64,000 nt of DNA from Comamonas testosteroni TK102 (GCF_000739375.1 NZ_CP006704.1:248001-312000), one strand, 5' to 3'; positions 25,121-34,722 are shown, counted from the first letter of the stretch. The notes: generated by a model from the letters alone, not told the origin. Translations and numbers: made by a program.

Positions 25121-25518
25121 TGTCATTCTCCTTGGTGCTAGGTGGGCGACCATGGTCTGAGACACAGGGTCGTTGCAATTATTAATGCTCAATTTGAGCA
25201 TTTATATAGACAAATAAAGCGCTTGTTCAAAGCGCGTGGGAATTGATCCTAGAGCAGCGTTTTCCCTGAGTCAAGATGGGCAAGACAGTTTTCCGGCGAT
25301 CGGGCGGTATCGGAGCGCTTCATTCTGCTTATCACTATTCGATCTCAAGACATTGATGGGTGATTCCCCCGTTTCTGTGCAATTGCCGGACAATATAGGT
25401 CTTGTCCCGCTTGGCAACCGGCAGCCAACGCGCTAGCAGCCCTGACCTGCAGTGCCCCGCCACCGCCCAGCATTTGCCGCGCAGGTTTTCTGCTTAGAGT
25501 TTTTATTTCAGACGAATC
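25121..25518. promoter_or_regulatory. Divergent promoter region between the ABC transporter and fpr
   Basis: 398 nt with no gene. It is distinctly AT-rich against the high-GC surroundings (e.g. TTATATAGACAAATAAAG near 25202) and contains a perfect inverted repeat at 25184-25202, 64 nt upstream of the binding-protein start. The fpr-proximal part (25250-25518) shows no other obvious structure. Confidence 0.6.
25184..25202. promoter_or_regulatory. Probable operator, perfect palindrome AATGCTCAA-T-TTGAGCATT
   Basis: Two 9-bp arms around one central T, embedded in AT-rich promoter DNA upstream of the ABC transporter operon. Symmetry and position suit a dimeric repressor or activator. No regulator gene is adjacent, so the binding protein is unknown. 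Confidence 0.7.
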
Positions 25519-26292
25519 ATGAGTGCTTTTCTTGAAGAACGCGTGCTGTCCGTCCACCACTGGACCGACCGTCTTTTCTCCTTCACCACCACCCGCGATA
25601 CATCGCTGCGCTTTTCCAACGGCCATTTCACCATGATCGGCCTGAAGGTGGATGGCAAGAACCTGCTGCGCGCCTACTCCATCGCCAGCCCCAACTATGA
25701 GGAGCATCTGGAGTTTCTGTCCATCAAGGTGCCCGAAGGCCCTCTGACTTCCAAGCTGCAGAACATCCAGGTGGGTGACACCATCATCGTGGGCAAGAAG
25801 CCCACAGGCACGCTGCTGATCGACTATCTGCTGCCCGGCAAGAATCTGTATCTGATCGGCACGGGCACGGGCCTGGCTCCCTGGCTGGCCGTGGCGCGCG
25901 ACCCCGAGACCTATGAGCGTTTCGACAATGTGGTCGTCGTGCATGGCGTGCGTCAGGTGCAGGAATTGGCCTATCAGGAGCTGTTCGAGAAGGAATTGCC
26001 CGAGCATGAATTCCTCGGCGATATCGTCAAGGGCAAGCTGCATTACTACCCCACCGTGACACGCGAGCCATTCCGCAACCAGGGCCGTATCTCGGCCCAG
26101 ATCAACAACGGCACCTTCCCGCAGAATCTGGGTCTGCCCGATCTGAATCCCGAGACCGATCGCGTCATGCTGTGCGGCAGCCCCGCCATGCTGTCCGAAC
26201 TCAAGGAACTGCTGGAAAAGCGCGGCTTCAAGGAAGGCAACACCACTACGCCCGGCGACTTTGTCATCGAGCGCGCTTTCGTGGAAAAGTAA
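25519..26292 (+). CDS. fpr: Ferredoxin--NADP(+) reductase
   Basis: 257 residues, the compact bacterial Fpr type. FAD-binding motif LLRAYSIASPNYEEHLEF (RxYS), NADP domain beginning LIGTGTGLAPWLAVARD and VVVVHGVRQVQELAYQ, then VMLCGSPAMLSEL and a C-terminal end AFVEK. It exchanges electrons between NADPH and ferredoxin/flavodoxin and supports oxidative stress defence and Fe-S biogenesis. Single gene, flanked by a long AT-rich upstream region and followed by a terminator hairpin. Confidence 0.95.
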   Translation: MSAFLEERVLSVHHWTDRLFSFTTTRDTSLRFSNGHFTMIGLKVDGKNLLRAYSIASPNYEEHLEFLSIKVPEGPLTSKLQNIQVGDTIIVGKKPTGTLLIDYLLPGKNLYLIGTGTGLAPWLAVARDPETYERFDNVVVVHGVRQVQELAYQELFEKELPEHEFLGDIVKGKLHYYPTVTREPFRNQGRISAQINNGTFPQNLGLPDLNPETDRVMLCGSPAMLSELKELLEKRGFKEGNTTTPGDFVIERAFVEK

Positions 26293-26310
26293 TTCCGGCT
26301 TGTCCTAGAC

Positions 26311-26336
26311 AAAAGGCCTGCATTCGCAGGCCTTTT
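26311..26336. terminator. Bidirectional terminator between fpr and the YihY gene
   Basis: AAAAGGCCTGC-ATTC-GCAGGCCTTTT: an 11-bp stem with A and T tails in both directions, 18 nt after the fpr stop and downstream of the convergent YihY gene. Confidence 0.92.
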
Positions 26337-26397
26337 GCATTTCCGCTGAGGAGAAGATGGCGGAGAGTCCATGTATGGCATGGCTGTTGTGCTTGAC

Positions 26398-27378
26398 CTA
26401 GATGTTCTCCCCTGCGTTCTCGGGCAGGCGCTGCAAATCCATGGGCCTGGCGCTGGATGCCTTGCGCGCGACAAAAGGGACGGTCCACTGGACCCGGGAC
26501 CTGCTGCAGGCCTTGGCCGTGGCGGCGGAGAACAGCAGAATGGCCGAGGTGAAGTAAAACCACATCAGCACTACCACCAGCGAGCCGGCTGCACCATAGG
26601 CCGAGACCACGGCTGCGGTGGACAGATACCAGGCCAGGGCCTGCTTGCCTATGGTGAACAGGGCGGCGCCCGTCAGCGAACCCAGCAGCAGGTATCTGGT
26701 GGAGGGCTTGATGCCAGCCCCCATGCGCATCAGGCCCCAGAACAGCAGCACTGCAATGCCGAAGGAAAGGCCCTCGTTGATCAGCCCCATCAGCGGACCC
26801 AGCGGCACAAGCTGCAGCTCGTCGTTGGCCCATTTGGTGATCATCTGGATGGCGGTTGAAAGCACCATGGATACCAGCAGCAAAAAGCCCAGGCCCACCA
26901 CATAGCTCAGTCCCCACAGCCGCGAGATGGCCATGCTCCACCATGGTTTGTTTTCCTGCGGGCGCGACTCTTCACCCATGGACCAGAGCTTGTCCAGTGA
27001 AGCCTGCAGCTCCACAAACACGCCCGTGGCGCCCGAGAGCATCATCATCAGACCGAGCACGGACGCGAGCGAGCCCTGATTGGCGTTCTGGGCGCTGGCC
27101 AGCGCGCTCTTGACGACCTGTGCCGCGCGCTCTCCGACCACGCTCTGTATCTGGCTGATCAAGGTGCTTTCCACATAGCTGCGATCCAGCCACCAGCCCA
27201 GCAGGCCCACGACGGCCAGCAGTAGCGGCGCCAGGCTCAGCATGCCGTAGAAAGACATGGCGGCGCTCATGCGCAGACCGTCGGCCTGCAGCCACAGCTG
27301 TACGGAATCGATCAGAGGTTGCAGAGGCTGGGTGAGGCGTCGCAGCTTGTGCTGCCAGCCGGAGGTATCAAAAGCCAT
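26398..27378 (-). CDS. YihY/BrkB family inner-membrane protein
   Basis: 326 residues with about six transmembrane segments. Family motifs: DGLRMSAAMSFYGMLSLAPLLL in the first segment, GATGVFVELQASLDKLW, YGAAGSLVVVLMWFYFTSAI, and the acidic/charged C-terminal tail. Formerly annotated as ribonuclease BN in error; true role unknown, possibly envelope related. Monocistronic, convergent with fpr. Confidence 0.92.
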   Translation of the reverse strand: MAFDTSGWQHKLRRLTQPLQPLIDSVQLWLQADGLRMSAAMSFYGMLSLAPLLLAVVGLLGWWLDRSYVESTLISQIQSVVGERAAQVVKSALASAQNANQGSLASVLGLMMMLSGATGVFVELQASLDKLWSMGEESRPQENKPWWSMAISRLWGLSYVVGLGFLLLVSMVLSTAIQMITKWANDELQLVPLGPLMGLINEGLSFGIAVLLFWGLMRMGAGIKPSTRYLLLGSLTGAALFTIGKQALAWYLSTAAVVSAYGAAGSLVVVLMWFYFTSAILLFSAATAKACSRSRVQWTVPFVARKASSARPMDLQRLPENAGENI

Positions 27379-27739
27379 GTGTCGAATTCTGGTTGCGAAA
27401 ACACGGAGGGCTTGTCAGCCTATGTCGGCTGGCATTGAGGATAGGCAAATATTTTGTAATTGCCGCCAGGGCTCTGGCAACTCTGCCATGGTGGCGAGCT
27501 TCAGCAGCTCCAGGTTCTCATCCTTTATCTGCTGAGCGATGAATGCTCACTTTTTTGAAGATGAACTCAATTGCATTGGCTTCCTCCAGGAAAGCGCATC
27601 GGGGTTTTCTCTAGTCAACTACGCTTGGCGGCCTTCTGGGTGTCGTAGTTCAATCCGGGTTTGCACCAGTCAAAGTGCAACTCTTTAACTACAAAAAACC
27701 ATCCCGCTTCACGAAAGCTGGCGAGACGAGACATATTTC
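27379..27739. promoter_or_regulatory. Divergent promoter region upstream of the CoA-transferase gene
   Basis: 361 nt, no convincing gene. It includes an imperfect palindrome TGAGCGATGAATGCTCA at 27533-27549, whose TGAGC/GCTCA half-sites resemble those of the palindrome at 25184, and AT-rich stretches. A GAGACGAGAC ribosome-site-like sequence precedes the ATG at 27740. Confidence 0.45.
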
Positions 27740-29278
27740 ATGAAGACATCCTTCACCACCGCTTCTCCTGCAGATCGCGTGCTTTGCCCTGTCTTGCGCG
27801 AACGCATCATGACGGCGGACCAGGCCGCCGGCCTGATTCAATCCGGCATGACACTGGGCATGAGCGGCTTCACTCCCGCAGGTGCACCCAAGGCCGTGCC
27901 CCAGGCATTGGCACGCCGCATCGAAGCGCAGAACGCCAATGGCGGCAATTTCCGCATCAGCCTTTGGACGGGGGCGTCGACCTCGGCCGAGCTGGACGGA
28001 GCACTGGCCAAGGTGCATGGCATCGAACGCCGTCTGCCCTATCAGTCGGACCCCACGGTGCGCAAGGAGATCAACGAAGGGCGCATGCAGTATGTGGACA
28101 TCCACCTCTCGCATGTGGCGCAGCATGTGTGGTTCGGCTTCCTCGGCCATCTCGACGTGGCGGTGATCGAGGTGGCGGGTGTTTTGCCCGATGGCCGCCT
28201 GATTCCATCGACCTCGGTGGGCAACAACAAGACCTGGCTGGAGCAGGCCGACAAAGTCATTCTCGAAGTCAACAGCGCCCAGCCCGCCGAACTCGAGGGC
28301 ATGCACGATATCTACTACGGCGCGGCCGTGCCGCCCAGGCGCAAGCCCATCCCCATGGAGCACCCGTTCGACCGCATTGGCGAGCCCTATCTGCATTGCG
28401 ATCCGGGCAAGGTGATTGCCGTGGTGCCCACAGCGCAGCGTGACAGGCTGGCAGCATTCACGGCGCCCGATGAGGGCTCCAAGCACATTGCCGAGAACAT
28501 CATCGACTTTCTGCTGCATGAGGTGAAAGTGGGGCGCCTGCCGCCCGAGTTGCTGCCGCTGCAGTCGGGCGTTGGCAATATCGCCAACGCCGTGCTGGCG
28601 GGGCTGAACAACGGCCCGTTCGACCATCTGAACGCCTATACCGAGGTGCTGCAGGACGGCATGCTCGACATGCTGGAGTCGGGCAAGCTCGATACCGCGT
28701 CGACCACCTCGCTGGCGCTGAGCCCTGTGGCCATGGAGCGCTTTCTGGCCAATATCGACTATTACCGTCAACGCATCATGCTGCGCCCGCAGGAGATATC
28801 GAACCACCCCGAGCTGATCCGTCGCATGGGTTTGATTTCGATGAACGCGCTGATCGAGGCCGATATGTACGGCAACGTCAACAGCACGCATGTCATGGGC
28901 TCGTCCATCATGAACGGCATTGGTGGCAGCGGCGACTTTGCGCGCAATGCCTATCTGTCCATCTTCATGACACCCTCCACGGCCAAGGGCGGCAATATCA
29001 GCTGCATCGTACCCATGGTCTCCCATGTCGATCACACCGAGCATGACGTGCAGGTCATCGTGACCGAGCAGGGCCTGGCCGATCTGCGCGGCCTGGCGCC
29101 GGTGCAGCGCGCACGTCTGATCATCGAGAAATGCGTGCACCCCGACTACAAGGCGGCGATGAGAGAGTATCTGGAGCGCGCGCTGCGCGATGCACCGGGC
29201 AAGCACACGCCGCATCTGCTCGACCAGGCTTATGCCTGGCACCAGCGCTATCTGAAGACGGGCTCCATGCGGACCTGA
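27740..29278 (+). CDS. Acetyl-CoA hydrolase / succinyl-CoA:acetate CoA-transferase family protein
   Basis: 512 residues, the length of AarC/Cat1-type class I CoA-transferases. N-terminal MTADQAAGLIQSGMTLGMSG; QSGVGNIANAVLAGL; the catalytic glutamate retained in AYTEVLQDGMLDML; MNALIEADMYGNVNSTH; VTEQGLADLRGLAPVQRA at the C-terminus. It would convert acetyl-CoA plus succinate to acetate plus succinyl-CoA or the reverse. Contrast with the paralogue at 4939, where that glutamate is glycine. Single gene ending at a long palindrome. Confidence 0.92.
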   Translation: MKTSFTTASPADRVLCPVLRERIMTADQAAGLIQSGMTLGMSGFTPAGAPKAVPQALARRIEAQNANGGNFRISLWTGASTSAELDGALAKVHGIERRLPYQSDPTVRKEINEGRMQYVDIHLSHVAQHVWFGFLGHLDVAVIEVAGVLPDGRLIPSTSVGNNKTWLEQADKVILEVNSAQPAELEGMHDIYYGAAVPPRRKPIPMEHPFDRIGEPYLHCDPGKVIAVVPTAQRDRLAAFTAPDEGSKHIAENIIDFLLHEVKVGRLPPELLPLQSGVGNIANAVLAGLNNGPFDHLNAYTEVLQDGMLDMLESGKLDTASTTSLALSPVAMERFLANIDYYRQRIMLRPQEISNHPELIRRMGLISMNALIEADMYGNVNSTHVMGSSIMNGIGGSGDFARNAYLSIFMTPSTAKGGNISCIVPMVSHVDHTEHDVQVIVTEQGLADLRGLAPVQRARLIIEKCVHPDYKAAMREYLERALRDAPGKHTPHLLDQAYAWHQRYLKTGSMRT

Positions 29279-29293
29279 GGGAGCATGCGCAAA

Positions 29294-29323
29294 CCAGAAA
29301 CGCTGCCATGGCAGCGTTTCTGG
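29294..29323. terminator. 30-bp perfect palindrome between convergent genes
   Basis: CCAGAAACGCTGCC followed by AT and its exact reverse complement, starting 16 nt after the CoA-transferase stop. It forms a 14-bp hairpin in either strand. T-tracts are short, so it may terminate poorly or act as a 3' barrier for both this gene and garD. Confidence 0.7.
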
Positions 29324-29407
29324 GTGATGCTGTCTGCAACCCGGATGGCGGTTTCGCAAAGCGCTCTGGATTTGCAAGCCTTTCCGGGGCGTGGGCGCGG
29401 TACGGAT

Positions 29408-30973
29408 TCAGGTCACCGGTGCCGGATTGAACAGTACCAGCGCGTTATGCAACTGCCAATGCTCGGCCCAGGTCTTTTTGCGACCGCTGGCGACATCGAG
29501 CATCAGCCTGAACATCTCCCAGCCTATGTCTTCGATCGAGGCCTCGCCGTCGGCAATGCGTCCGGCGTTGATATCCATCAGATCGTGCCAGCGCCGCGCC
29601 AGGTCGCTGCGCGTGGCTACTTTGATCACCGGCACCTGTGCCAGACCGTAAGGCGTGCCGCGGCCCGTGGTGAAGACATGCAGGTTCATGCCGGCCGCCA
29701 GCTGCAGCGTGCCGCAGATGAAGTCGCTGGCCGGCGTGGCCGCATAGACCAGACCCTGGCTGATGCCGCGATCGGCCAGCCGCTGACCGGGCGACAGCAC
29801 GCCGGTGATGGGGGCCGTGCCGCTCTTGATGATGGAGCCCATGGCCTTTTCGACGATGTTCGACAATCCGCCTTTTTTATTGCCCGGTGTGGTGTTGGCG
29901 CTGCGGTCCACGCGGCCCTTGTCGAGATAGGCGTCGTACCAGGCCATTTCCTCGATCATGGCTTCGGCCACTTCGGGGCTTGCGGCGCGCGAGGTGAGCT
30001 GGTCGATGCCGTCGCGCACCTCGGTCACCTCGCTGAACATCACGGTGGCGCCCGCGCGCACCAGCAGGTCGGTACAGAAGCCCACGGCGGGGTTGGCGGT
30101 GACGCCGCTGAAGGCATCGCTGCCCCCGCATTGCACGCCCACCACCAGGGCGCTGGCGGGCACGGTCTCGCGGCGGCGGGCGTCGAGGCGGCGCAGATGT
30201 TGCTCGGCCTGGCGCATGATGGAGTCGATCATGGACATAAAGCCCACATGGGCCTCGTCCTGCAGGCAGACCACATCGAGTGCTGGTTCGCGCTCGTCGA
30301 CGATGGGAAAACTGCCCGGCGGCAGCAGGCGCTCGGGCTGCAGCTTTTCGCAGCCCAGGCTGACCACCATGACCTCGCCGCCGAAGTTCGGGTTGCGGCT
30401 GATATTGCGCAGCGTGCGCTGCGGGATCTCGGCTCCCACGGCATCGATGGCCACGCCACAGCCGTAGCTGTGCTCCAGGCCCACCACGTCGTCAACATGG
30501 GGGTATCGGGGCAGCAGCTCGGACTTGATGCGGCGCACCGCAAAGTCGAGCACCCCGGCCACGCATTGCACCGTGGTGGTGATGGCCAGGATGTTGCGCG
30601 TGCCCACCGTACCGTCCGCATTGCGGTAGCCCTCGAAGGTATAGCCTGCCAACGGCTCCAGCACGGGCGGCTTGACAGTGGCGATGGGCAGGCCCTGCAG
30701 CGAGCGTGCCTCGGGCATCTGCAGCAAGCGCTCGTGCACCCAGCTGCCGGCGGCAATGGGTTTGAGCGCATAGCCGATGACCACGTTGTAGCGGCGCACC
30801 GCACCGCCTTCGGGAATGTCCACCAGTGCCACCTTGTGCGCCTGCGGCACCTTGTCGAGTAGCGTGAGGCCGGACGGCAGCACGGTGCCCGCAGGCAGGC
30901 CGCCGTCGTTGGCAACAATGGCAACGTTGTCGGCCGCATGCATGCTGATGGAAAGCGGAAGTGGGGTACTCAT
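29408..30973 (-). CDS. garD: Galactarate dehydratase (GarD/UxaA family)
   Basis: 521 residues, matching GarD, an Fe-dependent enzyme that dehydrates meso-galactarate to 5-keto-4-deoxy-D-glucarate. N-terminal SAF domain (about 1-100; [20 protein letters not shown]), then [51 protein letters not shown] with conserved cysteines, and [21 protein letters not shown]. Third gene of the minus sugar-acid unit, 190 nt after a Bug gene with repeat copy C between them. Its product is the substrate of KdgD at 35800. Confidence 0.95.
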   Translation of the reverse strand: MSTPLPLSISMHAADNVAIVANDGGLPAGTVLPSGLTLLDKVPQAHKVALVDIPEGGAVRRYNVVIGYALKPIAAGSWVHERLLQMPEARSLQGLPIATVKPPVLEPLAGYTFEGYRNADGTVGTRNILAITTTVQCVAGVLDFAVRRIKSELLPRYPHVDDVVGLEHSYGCGVAIDAVGAEIPQRTLRNISRNPNFGGEVMVVSLGCEKLQPERLLPPGSFPIVDEREPALDVVCLQDEAHVGFMSMIDSIMRQAEQHLRRLDARRRETVPASALVVGVQCGGSDAFSGVTANPAVGFCTDLLVRAGATVMFSEVTEVRDGIDQLTSRAASPEVAEAMIEEMAWYDAYLDKGRVDRSANTTPGNKKGGLSNIVEKAMGSIIKSGTAPITGVLSPGQRLADRGISQGLVYAATPASDFICGTLQLAAGMNLHVFTTGRGTPYGLAQVPVIKVATRSDLARRWHDLMDINAGRIADGEASIEDIGWEMFRLMLDVASGRKKTWAEHWQLHNALVLFNPAPVT

Positions 30974-31049
30974 GGCAATGTCTCAATTTTCTAGGGGCCA
31001 GCACTGCTACGGCATAGCAGTTGGCACAGTCTGCGCAAACGGCGCAGCC

Positions 31050-31158
31050 CAAGGCGAGGAACACCGAGCAAGGGCCGCCCCGCAGCGACGGTGTCGTCCC
31101 CCTCCCTTGCAAAGCAAGTTAGAGAGGGGGAAGCCGCGAAGCGGCTCAGGGGGGGGGC
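31050..31158 (-). repeat. Structured intergenic repeat family 1, copy C
   Basis: Starts about 7 nt after the Bug gene stop, same direction. In gene orientation: CCCCCCTGAGCCGCTTCGC (hairpin AGCCGC-ttc-GCGGCT), then CCCCCTC ... GAGGGGG with a loop of about 20 nt, then GACGACACCGTCGCTGCGG. The first stem differs from copies A and D by a paired G-C to C-G change. Confidence 0.87.
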
Positions 31159-31163
31159 TTTAC

Positions 31164-32165
31164 TTATTCAGCCTTTATTCCTGCAGACTTGATCACCTTG
31201 GCCCACTTGCTCACTTCGGCCTTCTGGTAGTCGGCCAGCTCGACGGTCGTCATGTTCGACGGCAGCATGCCAAAGTTCTTGAGGCGGGCCTGGACTTCGG
31301 GGGTGGCGACGATCTTCAGGATCTCGGCATGCAGGCGGTCCACGATGGCCTTGGGCGTGCCCGCAGGGGCGAAAACGGCCTGCCAGGAGCCCATGTCGAA
31401 ACCCTTCTCGCCGGCTTCGGCAATCGTCGGTACATCGGGCAGCGATTCCAGGCGCTTGGAGCTGCTCACGGCGATGGGGCGCAGCTTGCCGGACTGGATG
31501 TGGGGGCCGACAACCAGGGCAGTGTCGAACATCATGTCCACCTGTCCGCCCATGACATCCTGCACGGCGGGACCGCTGCCCTTGTAGGGAACATGGGTGA
31601 ACTTCACGCCGGTCTGGTAGGCCAGCAGTTCCAGCGCCATGTGGTTGGAGGTGCCGTTGCCAGGGGAGGCCGAAGTCAGACCGCCCGACGAGGCCTTGGC
31701 CTTGCTGCCGGCCAGCACGTCAGCCAGTGTCTTGTAGGGGCTGGAGGCAGGCACCACCAGCACCAGAGGGCCGGAGCCGAGCATGGCGACGGGCGTGAAG
31801 GACTTGACGGGGTCATAGTCCAGCTTGGAGTACAGGCTGACATTGATGGCGTGCGAGCTGATGGTGCCGCCCAGGATGGTGTAGCCGTCGGCCGGGGCGC
31901 GTGCCGCCAGGGCCGAACCCACGCTGCCGCCGGCGCCGCCCTTGTTCTCGATGACCACGGGCGTGCCCAGGGCCTTGCTCAGCGGCTGCGCAATCACGCG
32001 CGCCAGGGTGTCGGTATTGCCGCCGGGGGGGAACGGCACCAGATAGGTGATGGGCTTGCCGGTGGGCCAGTTGCCCTGTGCAAGGGCCGGTGCGGCGACA
32101 AGGGATGCGCCCAGCAGCAGGGCGCTGGCGGCGAGGGTGGATTGAAGCAGGGTGCGGCGTTGCAT
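31164..32165 (-). CDS. Bug/TctC-family substrate-binding protein (sugar-acid cluster)
   Basis: 333 residues. Signal peptide MQRRTLLQSTLAASALLLGA to PALAQ; signature LVPFPPGGNTDTLARV; PGNGTSNHMALELLAYQTG; HVPYKGSGPAVQDVMGG. It sits between the enolase-type dehydratase gene and garD in one transcription direction, so glucarate or galactarate is a reasonable ligand guess. A family 1 repeat follows the stop. Confidence 0.92.
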   Translation of the reverse strand: MQRRTLLQSTLAASALLLGASLVAAPALAQGNWPTGKPITYLVPFPPGGNTDTLARVIAQPLSKALGTPVVIENKGGAGGSVGSALAARAPADGYTILGGTISSHAINVSLYSKLDYDPVKSFTPVAMLGSGPLVLVVPASSPYKTLADVLAGSKAKASSGGLTSASPGNGTSNHMALELLAYQTGVKFTHVPYKGSGPAVQDVMGGQVDMMFDTALVVGPHIQSGKLRPIAVSSSKRLESLPDVPTIAEAGEKGFDMGSWQAVFAPAGTPKAIVDRLHAEILKIVATPEVQARLKNFGMLPSNMTTVELADYQKAEVSKWAKVIKSAGIKAE

Positions 32166-32283
32166 GATGGTTGTCTCTGGTTGAAAAGCGTCTTTTTGTG
32201 CTGTGGAAAGGGGTGCGCTTGAATCAGCTCGGCTTGGGCTGGATATGTGCTCTTTGCGGTCTTTCTGTGCAGGGGGCTGGAGT

Positions 32284-33579
32284 TCAGAAGCGCGGTTGCT
32301 CGCCGGTGAATTCCGGGTCGTATCTGCGCATCTGCCCCAGGTCGTCGCGGTTGCGGATGCCGCAATGCAGATAGTTGTCGTGCAGGCGGGCCAGGGCCTC
32401 GCGGTCCAGGGTCACGCCCAGGCCGGGCGTGGTGGGCACGCGCAGGCTGCCCTGCTCGAACTGCAGACGGCCGCCTTCGACGACTTCCTCGTCCTGCCAC
32501 GGATAGTGGGTGTCGCAGGCATAGGTCAGCAGGGGCACGCTGGCGCACAGATGAGTCATGGCCACCAGGCTCACACCCAGATGGGAGTTGCTGTGCATGG
32601 ACAGGCCCAGGTCGAAGGTGCGGCACAGCGTGGACAGGCGCTGTGTGGCACGCAGGCCGCCCCAGTAATGGTGGTCGCTGAGCACGATCTTCACGGGGCA
32701 GCCCATCTCGGCGTTGCGGCGGAACTCGGCAAAGTCCGTCACCACCATGTTGGTGGCCAGGGGCACGTCGCACTCGCGTGCCACGGCGGCCATGCCGTCC
32801 AGGCCCGGGGCCGGGTCCTCGTAGTACTCGAGCACGCCGCACAACTGCTGCACGATCTTCAGGCTGGTCTCCACGGTCCAGTTGCCATTCGGGTCGATGC
32901 GCAGCGGTGTGCCGGGGAAAGCCTCGGCCAGCGCCAGGATGCCGGCCGCTTCCTGCTCGGGCGGCAGCGTGCCGGCCTTGAGCTTGATGCTCTGGAAGCC
33001 GTATTGGTCGATCATGCGCCGGGCCTGGGCCACGAGCTGGGCCGGCGTCAGGGCTTCGCCCCAGGCGTCGGGGGCATAGGGCTGGCCCACATGCTCGGCG
33101 TATTTGTAGAACAGATACGCTGAGTAGGGCACGCGGTCGCGTGCGGGTCCGCCCAGCAGGTCGACGATGGGGGCCTGGGCCATCTGGCCCTGCAGGTCCA
33201 GCATCGCAACTTCGAAGGCGCTGACCACCTTGGCCACGGTCTTGGAGACATGGGTGCCAGGGGCCAGCGAGACCTGCTGACCCAGAAATTCCGAGGCCGT
33301 GAGCTTGGGCGGAGTGACCAGGGCCGCAACACGGGTCTCCATTTCATTGAGGGCCCAGGGCGAGAGCCCGACCAGGGCCGGTGCGGCCTTGGCCAGAGCA
33401 TCCAGCATGGGTTGGTCGCCGTAGCTCTCGTTGATGCCGACCAGACCGGAAGCAGTCTCGATCTCGATGATGGAGCGCAGTGCCCAGGGCTCGTGAATGC
33501 CGGCGGCGTTGAGCAGCGGCGGATCACGGAAGGCAATCGGCGTGATGCGGATGTGGCGGATCTGGTGAGAGGTGCTCAT
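32284..33579 (-). CDS. Glucarate dehydratase-like enolase-superfamily enzyme (paralogue of GudD)
   Basis: 431 residues, glucarate dehydratase subgroup. Catalytic positions visible: KLK at 199-201 (base KxK), Asp229 and Asn231 in RIDPNGNW, Glu254 in EYYEDPAP, Asn277 in LATNMVV, Asp302/His303 in LSDHHYWGG and His329 in MHSNSHLG. Its sequence is far from the GudD at 39885, so it may use another diacid sugar (idarate, galactarate or glucarate). Starts 101 nt from the GntR gene on the opposite strand, under the palindrome at 33645. First gene of the minus unit. Confidence 0.9.
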   Translation of the reverse strand: MSTSHQIRHIRITPIAFRDPPLLNAAGIHEPWALRSIIEIETASGLVGINESYGDQPMLDALAKAAPALVGLSPWALNEMETRVAALVTPPKLTASEFLGQQVSLAPGTHVSKTVAKVVSAFEVAMLDLQGQMAQAPIVDLLGGPARDRVPYSAYLFYKYAEHVGQPYAPDAWGEALTPAQLVAQARRMIDQYGFQSIKLKAGTLPPEQEAAGILALAEAFPGTPLRIDPNGNWTVETSLKIVQQLCGVLEYYEDPAPGLDGMAAVARECDVPLATNMVVTDFAEFRRNAEMGCPVKIVLSDHHYWGGLRATQRLSTLCRTFDLGLSMHSNSHLGVSLVAMTHLCASVPLLTYACDTHYPWQDEEVVEGGRLQFEQGSLRVPTTPGLGVTLDREALARLHDNYLHCGIRNRDDLGQMRRYDPEFTGEQPRF

Positions 33580-33644
33580 CTTGTGATGACTGATGCGGCC
33601 CAGGAGCTGCGGGCCGAAGTTGAAATAGGGCGTCTTTGTGGTAT

Positions 33645-33657
33645 GTTGTCGTACAAC
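33645..33657. promoter_or_regulatory. FadR/GntR-type operator GTTGTCGTACAAC
   Basis: Symmetric GTTGT-CGT-ACAAC whose core TTGTCGTACAA matches the FadR-subfamily consensus TnGTnnnACnA at every specified base. It lies 24 nt before the GntR gene start and 66 nt upstream of the divergent dehydratase start, so it can control both. Confidence 0.82.
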
Positions 33658-33680
33658 TGAAAGCCATTATCATCAGGCTC

Positions 33681-34478
33681 ATGAGTACTCAGACATCGGA
33701 ATTACCCCAATCAACCCCGTCTTTGCCGCTGACGGAGGGGTACGCGCTGCGCAGCAAAACCAGCAAGGGCAGCCGCAGTCTGGCGAATCTGTTGTCCGAG
33801 GAGTTCGAACACAAGATCCGCCAGGGCCTGCTGCATGAGGGGGAGAAGCTGCCCACCGAGTCCGAACTCGTGCGCAGCTATGACGTCAGCCGCACCGTGG
33901 TGCGCGAGGCGTTGTCCAAATTGCAGGCTGCAGGGCTGGTCGAGACCCGCCATGGCATAGGCACGTTTGTGCTGCCCGCGCGCCAGAGTGCAAGCCCCAT
34001 GCTCAGCGCGCGCGAGCTCAGCGAGTCCGTCGATGTGCTGGCCGTGCTGGAGCTGCGCATCAGTCTGGAGACCGAGGCAGCCGGTCTGGCTGCCCAGCGC
34101 CGCAGCGAAGCCCATCTGCAGGTCATGAGCGAGGCTCTACAGGAGTTCGAGCATCATTTCGCCCTGGGGCACGACACTGTCGAGCATGATCTGGCCTTTC
34201 ACCTGAGCATCGCGCAGGCCACAGGCAACCGGTATTTTCAGGACATCCTGCAGCATTTCGGAACGCTGCTGATTCCGCGCAATCGCATCGCCTCCATGCA
34301 TACGCCGGCACGCGATCCCGACTATCTGCGTCGTGTGAACCGCGAGCACGAGGAGATCTATGCCGCCATCTTGCGCCAGGATGCCGATTCGGCACGCGCC
34401 GCCATGCGCATCCATCTGACCAACTCGCGGGAGCGCTTGCGCCTGGCCCAGCGCCTGAGCCTGAGCGCCGAGTCCTGA
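33681..34478 (+). CDS. FadR-subfamily GntR transcriptional regulator of sugar-acid catabolism
   Basis: 265 residues. Winged helix: RSLANLLSEEFEHKIRQGLL, EKLPTESELVRSYDVSRTVV, LSKLQAAGLVETRHGIGTFV. C-terminal FCD ligand domain from about residue 110: LELRISLETEAAGLAAQR, HDLAFHLSIAQATGNRYF, VNREHEEIYAAI with the metal-binding Asp/His pattern. The start at MSTQTSEL is preferred; the open frame runs 15 codons further through the operator. Its place between two divergent glucarate/galactarate units makes it their likely repressor, induced by a sugar acid or by ketodeoxyglucarate. Confidence 0.92.
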   Translation: MSTQTSELPQSTPSLPLTEGYALRSKTSKGSRSLANLLSEEFEHKIRQGLLHEGEKLPTESELVRSYDVSRTVVREALSKLQAAGLVETRHGIGTFVLPARQSASPMLSARELSESVDVLAVLELRISLETEAAGLAAQRRSEAHLQVMSEALQEFEHHFALGHDTVEHDLAFHLSIAQATGNRYFQDILQHFGTLLIPRNRIASMHTPARDPDYLRRVNREHEEIYAAILRQDADSARAAMRIHLTNSRERLRLAQRLSLSAES

Positions 34479-34601
34479 TTCCGAAACCCTGGCCTGGGCG
34501 GGCGCTTGATGCAAGAGGCTGACCGCAGCAAAGCGCGGCGGACCGCCCGCGGCATGCGGCGGCCGTAGTGTCCCGCTGCGTCGAGCACTTGGGGGTGCTT
34601 C

Positions 34602-34642
34602 CAAATTTATAGCTTCAGGCGATCTTCAGGATTGAGTTTGAC
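34602..34642 (+). repeat. Degenerate intergenic repeat family 2 copy
   Basis: AAATTTATAGCTTCAGGCGA followed by a TTGAGTTTGA tail, matching the ATAGCT...GCG...TTGAG layout of the other copies. Weakest member. Confidence 0.5.
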
Positions 34643-34722
34643 GCATATTTCTTGGATGAAAGTGACGAAGACCAAAGCCTGGTAGACGGCGGCGATCCGT
34701 GCTTACCCTTAGAAAAAAACGC

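Noticed and set aside
27689..29377. 562-residue antisense open frame
   Set aside because: Complement of the acetyl-CoA hydrolase/transferase gene, which is intact with all family motifs.
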